DNA of 64,000 nt from assembly GCF_009725165.1 (NCBI RefSeq), contig NZ_WNZW01000002.1, positions 924,946 to 988,945 of the forward strand. Direction: 5' to 3'. The notes beneath the pieces were generated by a model. That model had not been told where the DNA came from, made no database searches, and saw nothing but the letters and a program-made list of their open reading frames with translations. Made by a program: the position numbers and the translations under genes. Of this stretch, positions 38,350-50,277 are shown piece by piece; positions within the stretch are counted from its first letter, which is position 1; every line of letters begins with the position of its first letter. This DNA is from Paenibacillus woosongensis (GTDB lineage Bacteria > Bacillota > Bacilli > Paenibacillales > Paenibacillaceae).

Positions 38350-39592
38350 CAATTTCACTCTCCTTTACACCGAAATATTTCGGCTTCCGCAGCTTGCCCG
38401 CTTTAAGCAGCAGGTTCAGCAGGAAACGGATAAAATAAATATTGGTGGCAATGCTGAGCACGATCTCAACGATCAAGACAAGGGCGAAACCTCTGACCGC
38501 TCCGGTCCCGAAAATATACATTACGATCGCTACAATAATCGTAGTGATGTTCGAGTCCATTATCGTCCGGAACGAATGCTTGCCCCCTGCCTTCACGGCG
38601 GACAATATGCTCTTGCCTTGACGCATTTCCTCCTTGATCCGCTCATTGGTAATAATGTTGGCGTCGACCGCCATGCCGACCCCGAGAACAATAGCCGCAA
38701 TCCCCGGAAGCGTTAGCGTAAAGTCTGCAAAATTAAAGACCACAATAAGCAGCCAAGTGTGCAGAATCAAGCCAAAGCTGGCCAGAAGACCCGGGACGCG
38801 ATACAACCAAATCATGAAGACCAATATGAACAAAGAGGCAACCAATCCCGCCTGAATCGTCTGATAAAGAGATTGCTTTCCTAGCGTCGCGCCGACGCTC
38901 TGCGAGTATTTCTCCGTTAATTTAAGCGGCAGGGCGCCGCGGTTGATCTCATCCTTTAGATCATTCGCTTCCTCGCGTGTGTAGTTTCCGCTGATTGAAG
39001 CCGTTCCGTCTCTTAATACGGCTCGAACAACAGGGGCAGACAGCAAATCATCGTCAAGGAAAATAGCCAGCTCCTTACCCAGCAGCCGCTCGGTAATTTG
39101 GGCGAAATTGTCTTTATCCTTCAGCTTGATCGCGATTTCCGGCTGGTTGAGCTGATTGAACTGTACTGATGCCCCGCCTTCGACGAAGTCGGTGCCGACC
39201 AATTCAATTTTGTTAAATTGCTCGGGACTCGTCTCCGTTCCATCCTTGCTGCGGAACGTCAAAGTCGATGGCTTCTTCATCAGCTTTCGAACTTCATTCT
39301 CGTCGGTGACGCCTGCCAGCTTCAGACGGATCCGGTTCGTTCCTTCCGTTGTGACCTCCGGCTCGCTTGTACCAAGCTGATTAGCGCGTTTCTCTAAGCT
39401 TTGGGCCGTTTTGAGCAGTGACTCCTTCGTAACTTTTGCTCCGGCTTCAAATGGCTCGGCTTCGTACAAAATCTCGAATCCGCCCTTCAAATCCAGGCCA
39501 AGATGTACATCTCGAAGCAGACCAGGGCTTGTCCAAGCCATAATTGCTGTTGAGACAACCACGACGGTTATGAATACGATGAGTCTTTTCAT
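38339..39592 (-). CDS. secD: Protein translocase subunit SecD
   Basis: A 417-residue SecD with an N-terminal span, the LGLDLKGGFEILYE motif, the periplasmic-type P1 head (residues ~60-230) and five C-terminal spans with GVGMAVDANIITNERIKEEM. Unlike B. subtilis, where SecDF is one fused protein, here secD and secF are separate overlapping genes, the common Paenibacillus arrangement. It is the first gene of the pair. Confidence 0.96.
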   Translation of the reverse strand: MKRLIVFITVVVVSTAIMAWTSPGLLRDVHLGLDLKGGFEILYEAEPFEAGAKVTKESLLKTAQSLEKRANQLGTSEPEVTTEGTNRIRLKLAGVTDENEVRKLMKKPSTLTFRSKDGTETSPEQFNKIELVGTDFVEGGASVQFNQLNQPEIAIKLKDKDNFAQITERLLGKELAIFLDDDLLSAPVVRAVLRDGTASISGNYTREEANDLKDEINRGALPLKLTEKYSQSVGATLGKQSLYQTIQAGLVASLFILVFMIWLYRVPGLLASFGLILHTWLLIVVFNFADFTLTLPGIAAIVLGVGMAVDANIITNERIKEEMRQGKSILSAVKAGGKHSFRTIMDSNITTIIVAIVMYIFGTGAVRGFALVLIVEIVLSIATNIYFIRFLLNLLLKAGKLRKPKYFGVKESEIGEL

Positions 39593-39700
39593 CCCGTACC
39601 TCGTTCCCCTTTCGAATTCTCAATATTCCTATTATAGCGATGCAGGAAAAGAGCGTCAATTTATCAAATATTGTCGGTTTTATTAAAGCTTCCCTAGAGA

Positions 39701-39736
39701 ATAAAAAAAGAAATCCCGATTTCCTAGAAACGGGAC
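39701..39736 (-). terminator. Intrinsic terminator at the end of comN
   Basis: Minus-strand GTCCCGTTTCTAGG/AAATCGGGAT folds and runs into TTTCTTTTTTT. The stem includes the comN stop codon. Confidence 0.75.
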
Positions 39737-39978
39737 CCACGAAATGCAGATAACGTCATATAGTTCATGAACTGGGTAGATTTGAGCGAAAGGATATCGT
39801 TCACCAGTTGATGAAGTTCGGGATATCCTTCTTTCTCATATTTATGACTGACGCAGTTCCAAATGTCCGATACGGTTACATGCTCATAACCGATAAGCCG
39901 GAATTCCTCCACTTTGCTGCGGCATAGAGCTTCGATCGTTTCATTTAACTGCTTCTCGGCGAATTCCTGTTGATCCAT
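39724..39978 (-). CDS. comN: Post-transcriptional regulator ComN
   Basis: An 84-residue helical protein of the ComN/YrzD family (EALCRSKVEEFRLIGYEHVTVSDIWNCVSHKYEKEGYPELHQLVNDILSL in pattern). In B. subtilis ComN promotes accumulation of comE competence mRNA. Its position next to secDF and spoVB matches B. subtilis. The ATG at 39978 lies 8 nt after AAAGGGG. Function in this organism is inferred. Confidence 0.85.
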   Translation of the reverse strand: MDQQEFAEKQLNETIEALCRSKVEEFRLIGYEHVTVSDIWNCVSHKYEKEGYPELHQLVNDILSLKSTQFMNYMTLSAFRGSRF

Positions 39979-40191
39979 TCATGCTGCCCCTTTCCTGCGA
40001 GGTGAGCTGTCATTAAACTAATTCTACCATTCTTCCGTGATTCCTGCTTCCTTGTTCCGGTTGATTGATGACGGTTCTCTTGCGCTTGGCAAAAAAGAGC
40101 TGTCATGAATCCGGACAGGTTCTGCATATTCATAAATATATCAGACAAGACGTCATAGTAAAATGCTCATTCCGGGAAAGAGGGAATCATT

Positions 40192-41787
40192 TTGAATAAA
40201 CAGACCTTTATCCAAGGGACCATGATCCTGCTTGTCGCGGGTATCGTCAATCGCATTCTCGGCTTCATTCCCCGCATCCTTCTCCCCCGAATCATCGGTG
40301 CCGAAGGCGTAGGCCTCTATCAGTTGGGGTACCCGTTCTTCCTCGTTCTGGTGACCATCATTACAGGGGGCATACCTCTAGCCGTCGCTAAGCTGATCGC
40401 GGAAGCGGAGTCGTCCGGCCAGCCAGGCCGATCGGCGGCAATACTGCGGACGAGCCTCATTTTTACTGCAGGGGCGGGGTTGCTCTTTACCATCGCCAGC
40501 CTGGCGGGCGCACCATGGATCAGCCGCTATGTCCTGCCGGATTCCCGGGTATACCATACCTTTCTCGCCATGAGTCCGATGATCGTAATTGTCGCTGTGT
40601 CCTCCGTATTTCGCGGGTATTTCCAAGGCAAGCAAAATATGATTCCTTCCGCGAGCTCATCAATTATGGAAACCATAGGACGGATCATATGCGTGCTGTG
40701 GTTCTCTTACCTGATGCTGCCTATGGGCGTTGCATACGGAGCCGCCGGGGCGATGCTCGGCGTAGCCGCCGGAGAAGTGGTCGGCATGGCGGTCATTCTA
40801 TGGCACTATTGGCGCGCCCGCCGTAAAGAGATAAAGGCGCCGCCTGCAGAAGCAACCGTTGCCCCGGGTAAGGGATCTAGCCTGAATCCGGATCCGGGAC
40901 GCTGGTCTTTCTCTACTTTGAAGCGCATTCTCCGTATAGCAATACCGGTTACAGGAGGCCGCCTAGTCGGCTCGCTGTCTTATTTGCTGGAATCAATCAC
41001 CACCGCTCAAAGCCTGGCCATAGCCGGCATTACTACGGCGATTGCCACGGCCCAATATGGGTCACTGCAAGGCATGGTGATCCCTTTGCTGCTGCTGCCA
41101 GGAGCGCTCACATCATCGCTCGCTGTTTCCCTCGTTCCTTCCCTGGCTGAGGCCCAGGCAAGAGGGGATATGCGTACGATCCATCTGCGGCTCCATCAAT
41201 CTCTGCGGCTGGCCCTCGTTACGGGGGGACCCTTCGCCGCGCTGATGTATGTCTTGGCCGAGCCTTTATGCCTGCTTATATATAACAATGCAGATATCGC
41301 CGGAATGCTCAAAATCATGGCCCCGTTCGCCCTGTTCCTATACGCCCAATCGCCCCTGCAGGCTGCCCTGCAAGCACTCGACAAGCCCGGACGCGCTCTG
41401 CTGAACACCTTAATCGGAGCAATTATCAAAATATCGCTCATCCTTTATCTGGCATCCAATCCAAGCTTGGGCATTTACGGAGCGATTATCGCCATCATCG
41501 CCAACTTTGCTGTCGTGACGCTGCTGCACGGCTACAGCGTATCGCGAGAACTGCGCTATCGTATTCCTTATCTCGATGTTATCAAAGTGATTTGCGGAAT
41601 GATCATCATGGCTGCAGCGGCCGCTTATATTTATTACGAACTGCCGATCAGCCCGCTTTCGGAAATTCAGCTTGTCTTAGCCGCATCCATTTCGGGTCTG
41701 CTGTATCTCGTGCTGGCGGGAGTCATGGGACTGATCGATCTTCAGGATCTCCGCCGGCTGCCGCTGCTGCGCAGATGGTTCCGTTAG
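40192..41787 (+). CDS. spoVB: Stage V sporulation protein B (MATE/MurJ-like flippase family)
   Basis: A 531-residue polytopic membrane protein of the polysaccharide/lipid flippase (MVF/MATE) family with about 14 spans. The N-terminal FIQGTMILLVAGIVNRILGFIPRILLPRIIGAEGVGLYQLGYP is the SpoVB signature. SpoVB is needed for spore cortex peptidoglycan, probably by moving a precursor across the forespore outer membrane. The start is TTG at 40192 after AGAGGG. It is divergent from comN as in B. subtilis. Confidence 0.9.
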   Translation: MNKQTFIQGTMILLVAGIVNRILGFIPRILLPRIIGAEGVGLYQLGYPFFLVLVTIITGGIPLAVAKLIAEAESSGQPGRSAAILRTSLIFTAGAGLLFTIASLAGAPWISRYVLPDSRVYHTFLAMSPMIVIVAVSSVFRGYFQGKQNMIPSASSSIMETIGRIICVLWFSYLMLPMGVAYGAAGAMLGVAAGEVVGMAVILWHYWRARRKEIKAPPAEATVAPGKGSSLNPDPGRWSFSTLKRILRIAIPVTGGRLVGSLSYLLESITTAQSLAIAGITTAIATAQYGSLQGMVIPLLLLPGALTSSLAVSLVPSLAEAQARGDMRTIHLRLHQSLRLALVTGGPFAALMYVLAEPLCLLIYNNADIAGMLKIMAPFALFLYAQSPLQAALQALDKPGRALLNTLIGAIIKISLILYLASNPSLGIYGAIIAIIANFAVVTLLHGYSVSRELRYRIPYLDVIKVICGMIIMAAAAAYIYYELPISPLSEIQLVLAASISGLLYLVLAGVMGLIDLQDLRRLPLLRRWFR

Positions 41788-42513
41788 CTACGGGTCCTGC
41801 ATCAAATTGATGTACAGCTTCCCTTGATGATCGATGGAACAAAAAAATATTTCCTTGAATTCCTTGACGCCCCTGGCTTGAATTTGATTTTTCAGCCAAA
41901 ATCGCGTTTTGCCGATCTGCTCCAAATTGCGGTCCTGAACCCTGCCATCCATAATGAGGGACAGAGGAATTTCCTCGTATTTTATTCTAGGAACAACCGG
42001 CTTGCTGGCTCGCTCGGCTGCAGCGCTGCCTTGTTCGTAACGTCCGCTCCGGGCTGCCTCTTTTTTGGGCATGACGCTCAATTGGCCGCTAGTTTCGAGT
42101 ACAGCAAATTCGACATCCGCCACATTATCAATATTATTGGCTCGCAGCTGCATGAGCAGGTCGTCAAGATTATAACGCTGCCTTCTCATCTCCTCCCGGT
42201 TGATCCGGCCGTTCTGAATAATTACGCTAGGCTTGCCGTCAAACAGAGATCTCACCCCCCGGCTGTGCAAAGACACTTTGGCAATCGCCATTTGTATTAA
42301 CAGCAAAGTAAGCATGGGAACAATGCCTTCATACAGGGGGCGTTTCATATCCTCGATCGCGAATACCGCGATTTCGGCAATCATGACTGAAATGACCAAG
42401 TCGAAGATGGACAGCTCCCCGATCTCTCTTTTTCCCATAATGCGCATGACAACAAACGCGGTAATATACATGAGCACGGTCCGAAGTATAATCGAAGCGA
42501 GATGTACGGTCAT
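41788..42513 (-). CDS. yrbG: DUF421 membrane protein (YetF/YrbG family)
   Basis: A 241-residue protein with three N-terminal membrane helices (about 7-75) carrying RIMGKREIGELSIFDLVISVMIAEIA, and a cytoplasmic DUF421 domain with GKPSVIIQNGRINREEMRRQRYNLDDLLMQLRANNI. Conserved in spore formers; YetF-type proteins have been linked to spore germination-related complexes, but the role of YrbG is unclear. It converges on spoVB, with stop codons adjacent. The position between spoVB and yrzE matches B. subtilis. Confidence 0.88.
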   Translation of the reverse strand: MTVHLASIILRTVLMYITAFVVMRIMGKREIGELSIFDLVISVMIAEIAVFAIEDMKRPLYEGIVPMLTLLLIQMAIAKVSLHSRGVRSLFDGKPSVIIQNGRINREEMRRQRYNLDDLLMQLRANNIDNVADVEFAVLETSGQLSVMPKKEAARSGRYEQGSAAAERASKPVVPRIKYEEIPLSLIMDGRVQDRNLEQIGKTRFWLKNQIQARGVKEFKEIFFCSIDHQGKLYINLMQDP

Positions 42514-42732
42514 CAGGTTCCCTCCATCATATTTAATCAGGTACAGTCAGAACGATTAGTACAAATATTGTGACCTTCTTCCCGCTGACCCATGCGAACC
42601 TCAAATCGCTTAATTTGCGGCGGGACATGCATTTTTTGCTATGTCCGCACGCGTTCGCAGCAAGCAAACCTGTACTAAACCAGTAAGCTTGACCATACAA
42701 TGATGATAATAAATGAATAGGAGGAACGAGTT

Positions 42733-43128
42733 ATGGATTTCTTCCGACGTTTGGGATCAATTCGACTTTCCCATCCCACCTTGTCTGGCATATGGTACGC
42801 TTTCCTGTGGATGATGATCGGGGCGCTGATTTTATCTCTGCTGCTGCAATCCGGTTCGCTGGAGGAGCACAATCTTACCTGGCCGATTTACATCGTGCAT
42901 GCTGCTGCTCTGTTATTTGGGGGACTTACCTCAGGGAAGCGGGCTGGGCAGAAGGGCTGGTATCAGGGGGCTCTTACCGGAATGCTGTACGGCCTTCTAG
43001 TATTGTGCATCAGCTTTCTGGCCTTGGATAATTCTCCGGGGCTAAACGATTTCACTTTACTTCTTCCTGCCTTATTGATCGGGGCTCTAGGAGGGATGTT
43101 CGGAGTCAATTTGCATAAGAAAAGATAA
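42733..43128 (+). CDS. yrzE: TIGR04086 family membrane protein (YrzE)
   Basis: A 131-residue protein with four predicted membrane segments (about 17-37, 50-65, 77-98, 105-122). GLTSGKRAGQKGWYQGALTGMLYG and the GALGGMFGVN end fit the YrzE/TIGR04086 family, which has no known function. It has an AGGAGG-type ribosome-binding site 7-8 nt before the ATG. It lies between yrbG and yajC as in Bacillus. Confidence 0.85.
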   Translation: MDFFRRLGSIRLSHPTLSGIWYAFLWMMIGALILSLLLQSGSLEEHNLTWPIYIVHAAALLFGGLTSGKRAGQKGWYQGALTGMLYGLLVLCISFLALDNSPGLNDFTLLLPALLIGALGGMFGVNLHKKR

Positions 43129-43147
43129 GATACTGCTCTAAGCAACA

Positions 43148-43173
43148 AAAAAGAGCCTGTTGCAGGCTCTTTT
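43148..43173. terminator. Bidirectional terminator between yrzE and yajC
   Basis: AAAGAGCCTG pairs with CAGGCTCTTT with A-run before and T-run after, serving both convergent genes. Confidence 0.85.
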
Positions 43174-43197
43174 CTCATTCAGATGGGCTTTTCGTCG

Positions 43198-43518
43198 TTA
43201 CTTGGATTCGGAAGCCTTCTCTGTGCTTACGCTATGGCTGATCGCGTTGCGCTCAAACGTCAGCTTCGTCGCATCATTCACGAGAAGTACCACGTTATCA
43301 TCCGTCAATGAAACGATTGTACCGTGCAGACCGCCGATTGTGACGATCTTGTCCCCTTTCTTGAGCGCTCTCAGCATTTCATTGCGTGATTGCTGCTTCT
43401 TCTTCTGAGGACGAATCAACAGAAAATAAAACACGATAAACATGATCGCGAACGGAACAACCAAGGAAATGATTGGATTCGCCGCACCTGATCCTGCCGC
43501 TGCTGCATACTGGAACAT
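43198..43518 (-). CDS. yajC: Preprotein translocase subunit YajC
   Basis: A 106-residue protein with a single N-terminal membrane helix (IISLVVPFAIMFIVFYFLLIRPQKKKQQ) and a small C-terminal domain with ALKKGDKIVTIGGLHGTIVSL. It belongs to the Sec accessory complex SecDF-YajC. It sits just downstream of tgt (33 bp), the conserved queA-tgt-yajC operon order. Confidence 0.95.
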   Translation of the reverse strand: MFQYAAAAGSGAANPIISLVVPFAIMFIVFYFLLIRPQKKKQQSRNEMLRALKKGDKIVTIGGLHGTIVSLTDDNVVLLVNDATKLTFERNAISHSVSTEKASESK

Positions 43519-43551
43519 GGATATCCCCCTTTCGCTGAATAATTGCTTTTC

Positions 43552-45743
<2,192 letters not shown>

Positions 45744-45752
45744 AGGATGCAA

Positions 45753-47867
45753 TCATTCCTTAACGATAGTTACGTTCTGATAATAGTGTTGCAAAATGGA
45801 TATATAATCATACCCTGCATCTGCCATTCCTTTGGCCCCCCATTGGGATAAGCCAAGACCATGGCCATTGCCGCGTCCCACGAAGAGGAAACGGTTCGTC
45901 TGATCAACGGCCCGGGCCGCACCGTCCGCTCCCATGATGACCATACTGCCGCCGTTCCAGTTGCTAACGCCCGATGAAGACAGCACTGGCGTGCCGGAGG
46001 ACGCCGTCCCGGCGGCCATTTCTCCGCCTGCGCTTTGTACAGTATACCTACCGGTAGCCGCAATATCAAACAGTGTGCTTGGGAGCCCGCCAAAAGCAGA
46101 GCGGAATAAATCCGGATAACGAACATCGAGGATTTGCCCATTGGCTTTGATCTGCGTTGCGCGTCCGGAAGGCCCGCGCTGTGTAATTTCCAAATTGAGG
46201 ATCGGGGAAGGAGCTTCGGTCCCCGTTCTGCCCTTCAGCGACTTTAACAGCTCATCCGAGCTATAGGGGCCTCGTATCCACGCATATGAGCTGGATTCCT
46301 CAACGAGGCCAAGCACAACCGCCTGATCGCCAGGATTCATTTGCGCCACCGGGCTGACATCCGCTTGGATCAGCGGAATCGGACGGACATTCGTTGCGCT
46401 TGACGTTACCGTCATTTGAGTCAGGCCCGCTGCTGTTTTTCCTCCCGTAAGCTTTACGTTATCTTCCCTTACGTATCCCGTTTTACCCGAAGGCAGCAGC
46501 ACATGATACCATGATTTCAACCCTGCCTGCGCAGCCTTGTCCCCATCGCTCGGCATGCTGCCAAACGTCGCGTTCGGGTTGCTCCATACCTCGGTCGAAT
46601 CGGCCGTCATGCCCCCGCTATTGGAGGAGAAAATGGCTTCCACAATCCGGCCATTCGATTTTATAACCTCACCGGCTGTGCTGTCCACGGCTTGTTTGAT
46701 GCTGTCAACTTCCTTATCAACTCCATTGTATACCTGGCTTAAGGTTGTATCCACCAGTCCTGCGACGTTGAACTTATTGCCGGCTGCATGGTACAGCGCA
46801 TAGCTCCGGGCTGCAACCGCCTGCGCCTTCAAGGACTCCTGCGGCCAGGAGCTAGGCACCTCTGCAGCGACGACCGAATACAAATATTGCTCCAGCGGAA
46901 CGTCGTTTACCAGGGCAAGCTGGCCGTTTACGCTGCTGATTTCGAAGTCCCCGCGAAATTTACGGGCTGATCTCTCGGCCACTTGAATGACAGAATCTTC
47001 GCTATCCCGCACGACCAGCTTCGTATTTGCGCCGCTGACCGCATAATGGTCAACCGTCCTTGGAGAAACCGCTTCCCCGGTAACATCACGGTACGCAATC
47101 AGCGCAGGGGCCTGAACATCCACCGGTGATAAATTCAATTGCGGTTGCAGCTGAAGAATCTGTCCCTTCAGCGCGGCCAATGCCGAATCGTTAACGGCTC
47201 CGCCGACCCATACCGCATATTGGCTGGCACCCACAACAGCAACCTTGACCTCTATCCCTGGCAGGCTTAACGATTGGCTGTAAGCCTCCGCTTCCACTTT
47301 GCTTCCAAATACGCCTGCGGAATAATAGTACCCCCCATGAATGGTCGGCTGTGCTCCTCCCAACTGTCCTGCTAGCGCCTGGGTCACACGGGTTACCGCC
47401 CCAGATGCCTCTTCTGCGCTGGCATAAGGCCCCGTATACACTTGATATACCGTTCCGCCCGCTTGCTCGGTGACAACCGCCACCGGCTTGTCCGTTCCGC
47501 TCTGCAGCTTCTTGACGGCTGCCGAGACCGTTTGCCAGTCTGCGCTTTCCAACGCTTTGACTTTAATCCCGTCCACGCTGAAGCGTACCGTCTGACCCGG
47601 AGTGAAATCAAGCCAGCTCTCAAAGCTGCCGTCTTTTTGCGGCCCTGCCTGCCACGCCGATTCCGCTGCCAGGCTCACCGCCGGCACTATCGATTTATAC
47701 GTGCTGCCTAAGTCCAGGAACATGGCGACGCGAACTCGCGTATCCGGCATCGCATCCGCACCGGCTGGCGTCTGGAATAGGCCGCTCAGCAATGCTGCGC
47801 TCAATAGAGCCGCTGCCCACTTTGAACCCCTGTTTTTTTGTCCTCGTCTCGGTCTAGGAATAATCAC
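45753..47867 (-). CDS. SpoIID/LytB domain protein with SPOR-like repeats
   Basis: About 704 residues. An N-terminal signal anchor (KWAAALLSAALLSGLFQTPAGADA) is followed by SPOR-like segments around residues 130-270 (VYQVYTGPYASAEEASGAV; YYYSAGVFGSKVEAEAYSQSL), then the SpoIID catalytic-type domain (LEQYLYSVVAAEVPSSWPQESLKAQAVAARSYAL, SSNSGGMTADSTEVW) ending GNGHGLGLSQWGAKGMADAGY. SpoIID-type enzymes are lytic transglycosylases acting on denuded peptidoglycan in engulfment. This is a paralogue common in Bacillales ruv-queA operons. The GTG at 47867 follows GAGGAGG; the ATG 6 codons upstream overlaps that site. Confidence 0.88.
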   Translation of the reverse strand: MIIPRPRRGQKNRGSKWAAALLSAALLSGLFQTPAGADAMPDTRVRVAMFLDLGSTYKSIVPAVSLAAESAWQAGPQKDGSFESWLDFTPGQTVRFSVDGIKVKALESADWQTVSAAVKKLQSGTDKPVAVVTEQAGGTVYQVYTGPYASAEEASGAVTRVTQALAGQLGGAQPTIHGGYYYSAGVFGSKVEAEAYSQSLSLPGIEVKVAVVGASQYAVWVGGAVNDSALAALKGQILQLQPQLNLSPVDVQAPALIAYRDVTGEAVSPRTVDHYAVSGANTKLVVRDSEDSVIQVAERSARKFRGDFEISSVNGQLALVNDVPLEQYLYSVVAAEVPSSWPQESLKAQAVAARSYALYHAAGNKFNVAGLVDTTLSQVYNGVDKEVDSIKQAVDSTAGEVIKSNGRIVEAIFSSNSGGMTADSTEVWSNPNATFGSMPSDGDKAAQAGLKSWYHVLLPSGKTGYVREDNVKLTGGKTAAGLTQMTVTSSATNVRPIPLIQADVSPVAQMNPGDQAVVLGLVEESSSYAWIRGPYSSDELLKSLKGRTGTEAPSPILNLEITQRGPSGRATQIKANGQILDVRYPDLFRSAFGGLPSTLFDIAATGRYTVQSAGGEMAAGTASSGTPVLSSSGVSNWNGGSMVIMGADGAARAVDQTNRFLFVGRGNGHGLGLSQWGAKGMADAGYDYISILQHYYQNVTIVKE

Positions 47868-47913
47868 GCTCTGTATCCTCCTCATCAACGTGTAATGCAG
47901 TTGGCTTCTCTTC

Positions 47914-48918
47914 TCAAGAATCCGCAGGCATGGGCAGCCCCAGATGCTGATAAGCCGCCGGAGTTGCCACTCTGCCGCGCGGTGTACGCTGCAAATAACC
48001 GATTTGGAGCAAGTATGGCTCGTATACGTCCTCAATCGTCTGGCTTTCTTCCCCGATCGTCGCGGCGATCGTATCCAGTCCGACAGGCCCGCCCCGGAAA
48101 TTCGTAATCATCGCCCGAAGCATCTTATGGTCGATCAAATCAAGACCCATAGGATCAACCTGCAGCCGCTGTAAAGCTTCCTTGGCAATATCGGTAGTAA
48201 TATGGCCGTCTGCACGCACCTGAGCGAAATCCCGCACCCGCTTGAGGAGCCGGTTGGCAATCCGCGGCGTTCCCCGCGAGCGAAGCGCGATCTCATCGGC
48301 TGCGTCCCCGATAATATCGATGCCAAAAATATCAGCGCCCCGGCTTACGATATAGCTGAGCTCCTCCACCGTATAGAACTCCAGACGGTTCACCACGCCA
48401 AAACGGTCGCGCAGCGGCGCTGACAGCAGTCCCGCTCTCGTCGTGGCGCCGATCAGCGTAAACGGCGGCAAATCGAGCCTCACGGATCTTGCGCTCGGCC
48501 CCTTGCCGATCATTATATCCAGGGCGAAATCCTCCATCGCCGGATATAGCACCTCTTCCACCGTCCGATGCAGCCGGTGGATTTCGTCGATGAAGAGGAC
48601 GTCCCCTTCCTGCAAGTTCGTCAGCAGAGCGGCTAAATCCCCTGGCCGCTCGATTGCGGGCCCTGACGTCGTCCGCAGGTTGACGCCAAGCTCATTGGCG
48701 ATAATATTGGCCAGCGTCGTCTTTCCAAGCCCCGGCGGTCCGTACAACAGGACGTGGTCCAGTGCTTCGTTGCGCATTTTTGCGGCTTCGATATATATTT
48801 TCAAGTTGTCCTTGATTTGGCTCTGTCCGATATATTCCGCTAAATAACGGGGACGAAGACTAAGCTCCACGGCCTGCTCTTCCATCATCAAATTCGCGGA
48901 TATAATCCGGTCTTCCAT
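47914..48918 (-). CDS. ruvB: Holliday junction branch migration ATPase RuvB
   Basis: A 334-residue AAA+ motor. It has [20 protein letters not shown], Walker [13 protein letters not shown], Walker [11 protein letters not shown], sensor [18 protein letters not shown] and the C-terminal winged helix ([13 protein letters not shown]). With RuvA it drives branch migration before RuvC cuts. Third of the contiguous ruvC-ruvA-ruvB genes. Confidence 0.98.
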   Translation of the reverse strand: MEDRIISANLMMEEQAVELSLRPRYLAEYIGQSQIKDNLKIYIEAAKMRNEALDHVLLYGPPGLGKTTLANIIANELGVNLRTTSGPAIERPGDLAALLTNLQEGDVLFIDEIHRLHRTVEEVLYPAMEDFALDIMIGKGPSARSVRLDLPPFTLIGATTRAGLLSAPLRDRFGVVNRLEFYTVEELSYIVSRGADIFGIDIIGDAADEIALRSRGTPRIANRLLKRVRDFAQVRADGHITTDIAKEALQRLQVDPMGLDLIDHKMLRAMITNFRGGPVGLDTIAATIGEESQTIEDVYEPYLLQIGYLQRTPRGRVATPAAYQHLGLPMPADS

Positions 48919-48949
48919 CGCTAACTTGCTCCTTCCCCTCTAGCCCAAG

Positions 48950-49564
48950 TCAGCCTGCATACAGCAGCTTGAGCGCTTTTTTCATGACCGAATCCACCTC
49001 TTCGGCAGGCTTGATCGAATCCTTCAGCTGGTGCCATACCCGGTCAAGCTCGGCGTCGGTATAACCGAGCGCCTTCAATCCTTCCCTGGCCTCCGGCCAG
49101 CCCGGATTTAGCCCATCCAGCCCGTCCAACTCAGCCGGCGCCTCATCAAACAGCGAAGGCCCGCCTAGGCCGTCCAGCTTGTCCTTCAGATCAAGGATCA
49201 TCCGCTGCGCCGTCTTCTTCCCGATTCCCGGCAGCTTGGTCAGAAACGTAATGTTCTCCTGCTGGATCGCAGCTACGACATGCTCCGGTTGTCCCCCGCT
49301 TAGAATGCCGAGCGCTACCCGCGGCCCGATCCCGGATACTTCGATCAGCTTGCGGAACAGTTTCTGCTCCTCCCGCGTCGGGAAGCCGTATAGCAGGATA
49401 GCATCCTCCCGTACGTGATGATGGGTGTACACCGTCGTCTGTTCGTTTTTGGCAGTAAACACATAGGGATTCGGGCAATAAATACGGTACCCTATTCCCT
49501 GAACATCCAACACGACATAGTCGTTTTCCAAATGAGCCACCTGGCCCCTAACAAAATCAATCAT
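48950..49564 (-). CDS. ruvA: Holliday junction branch migration protein RuvA
   Basis: 204 residues: the N-terminal OB fold (MIDFVRGQVAHLENDYVVLDVQGIGYRI), the double helix-hairpin-helix region (LIEVSGIGPRVALGILSG and LTKLPGIGKKTAQRMILDLKDKL) and the RuvB-binding C-terminal domain (ALKALGYTDAELDRV-type). The start codon overlaps the ruvC stop as ATGA, indicating translational coupling. Confidence 0.97.
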   Translation of the reverse strand: MIDFVRGQVAHLENDYVVLDVQGIGYRIYCPNPYVFTAKNEQTTVYTHHHVREDAILLYGFPTREEQKLFRKLIEVSGIGPRVALGILSGGQPEHVVAAIQQENITFLTKLPGIGKKTAQRMILDLKDKLDGLGGPSLFDEAPAELDGLDGLNPGWPEAREGLKALGYTDAELDRVWHQLKDSIKPAEEVDSVMKKALKLLYAG

Positions 49565-50064
49565 GTCCTCAATACCTCGTTCAATTTCGAATTTAGTGTA
49601 TAAGAATGGGCATGACAAATCGCTACGGCCAGCGCATCCGCCACATCGTCCGGCTTCGGGATCGCCTGCAGCTTCAGGAACATTCTCGTCATTTCCTGCA
49701 CCTGCTTTTTCTCCGCTTTGCCGTACCCTACCATCGCTTGTTTGATTTGCATTGGCGTATACTCCGATATCGGCAAATTACGCTGTGCCGCAGCTAGTAC
49801 AAGTACGCCTCGCGCCTGGCTGACCGACATAGCAGTAGTCACGTTCCGGTTGAAGAACAGCTTCTCTAGCGCTACGGCGTCAGGCTGGTATTTGTCGATA
49901 AGCTGAACCATGCCTTCATAGACATGAAGCAGCCTTTCTTCCTCTGGCGTATGCGCCTCTGTCTGAATGCAGCCGTATTGTACGGGAACGCATTTGCTGC
50001 CTTGTTTATCAATAAAGCCGAAACCGACGATGGCGATGCCCGGGTCAATCCCTAATATTCGCAA
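49561..50064 (-). CDS. ruvC: Holliday junction resolvase RuvC
   Basis: A 167-residue RNase H-fold nuclease. The first catalytic Asp is in MRILGIDPGIAIVGFGF, the Glu in VALEKLFFNRNVTTAM, and the final acids in DVADALAVAICHAHS. First of the ruvCAB genes, downstream of bofC as in B. subtilis. Confidence 0.97.
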   Translation of the reverse strand: MRILGIDPGIAIVGFGFIDKQGSKCVPVQYGCIQTEAHTPEEERLLHVYEGMVQLIDKYQPDAVALEKLFFNRNVTTAMSVSQARGVLVLAAAQRNLPISEYTPMQIKQAMVGYGKAEKKQVQEMTRMFLKLQAIPKPDDVADALAVAICHAHSYTLNSKLNEVLRT

Positions 50065-50225
50065 CCTCTATCTCTCCCCATGTTTGTTTACAGCTCCATA
50101 TTCCTGAAGGAGCTTCCTTGCGGAAGCGAAGCCTATGTCCAGATAACCGAACATATGTATTCACTTATTATAGCAAAAGAATGAGGACTGTTGAGGAAAA
50201 TCTTTGTAGAACTTTGTCAGCGGCA

Positions 50226-50257
50226 ACAAAAAAAGAGACGTTTGGACAACGCCTCTT
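50226..50257 (-). terminator. Intrinsic terminator after bofC
   Basis: Minus-strand AAGAGGCGTT pairs with AAACGTCTCTT and is followed by TTTTTTTG, 20 bp past the bofC stop codon. Confidence 0.85.
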
Positions 50258-50277
50258 GGCATGATAGTATATACGCT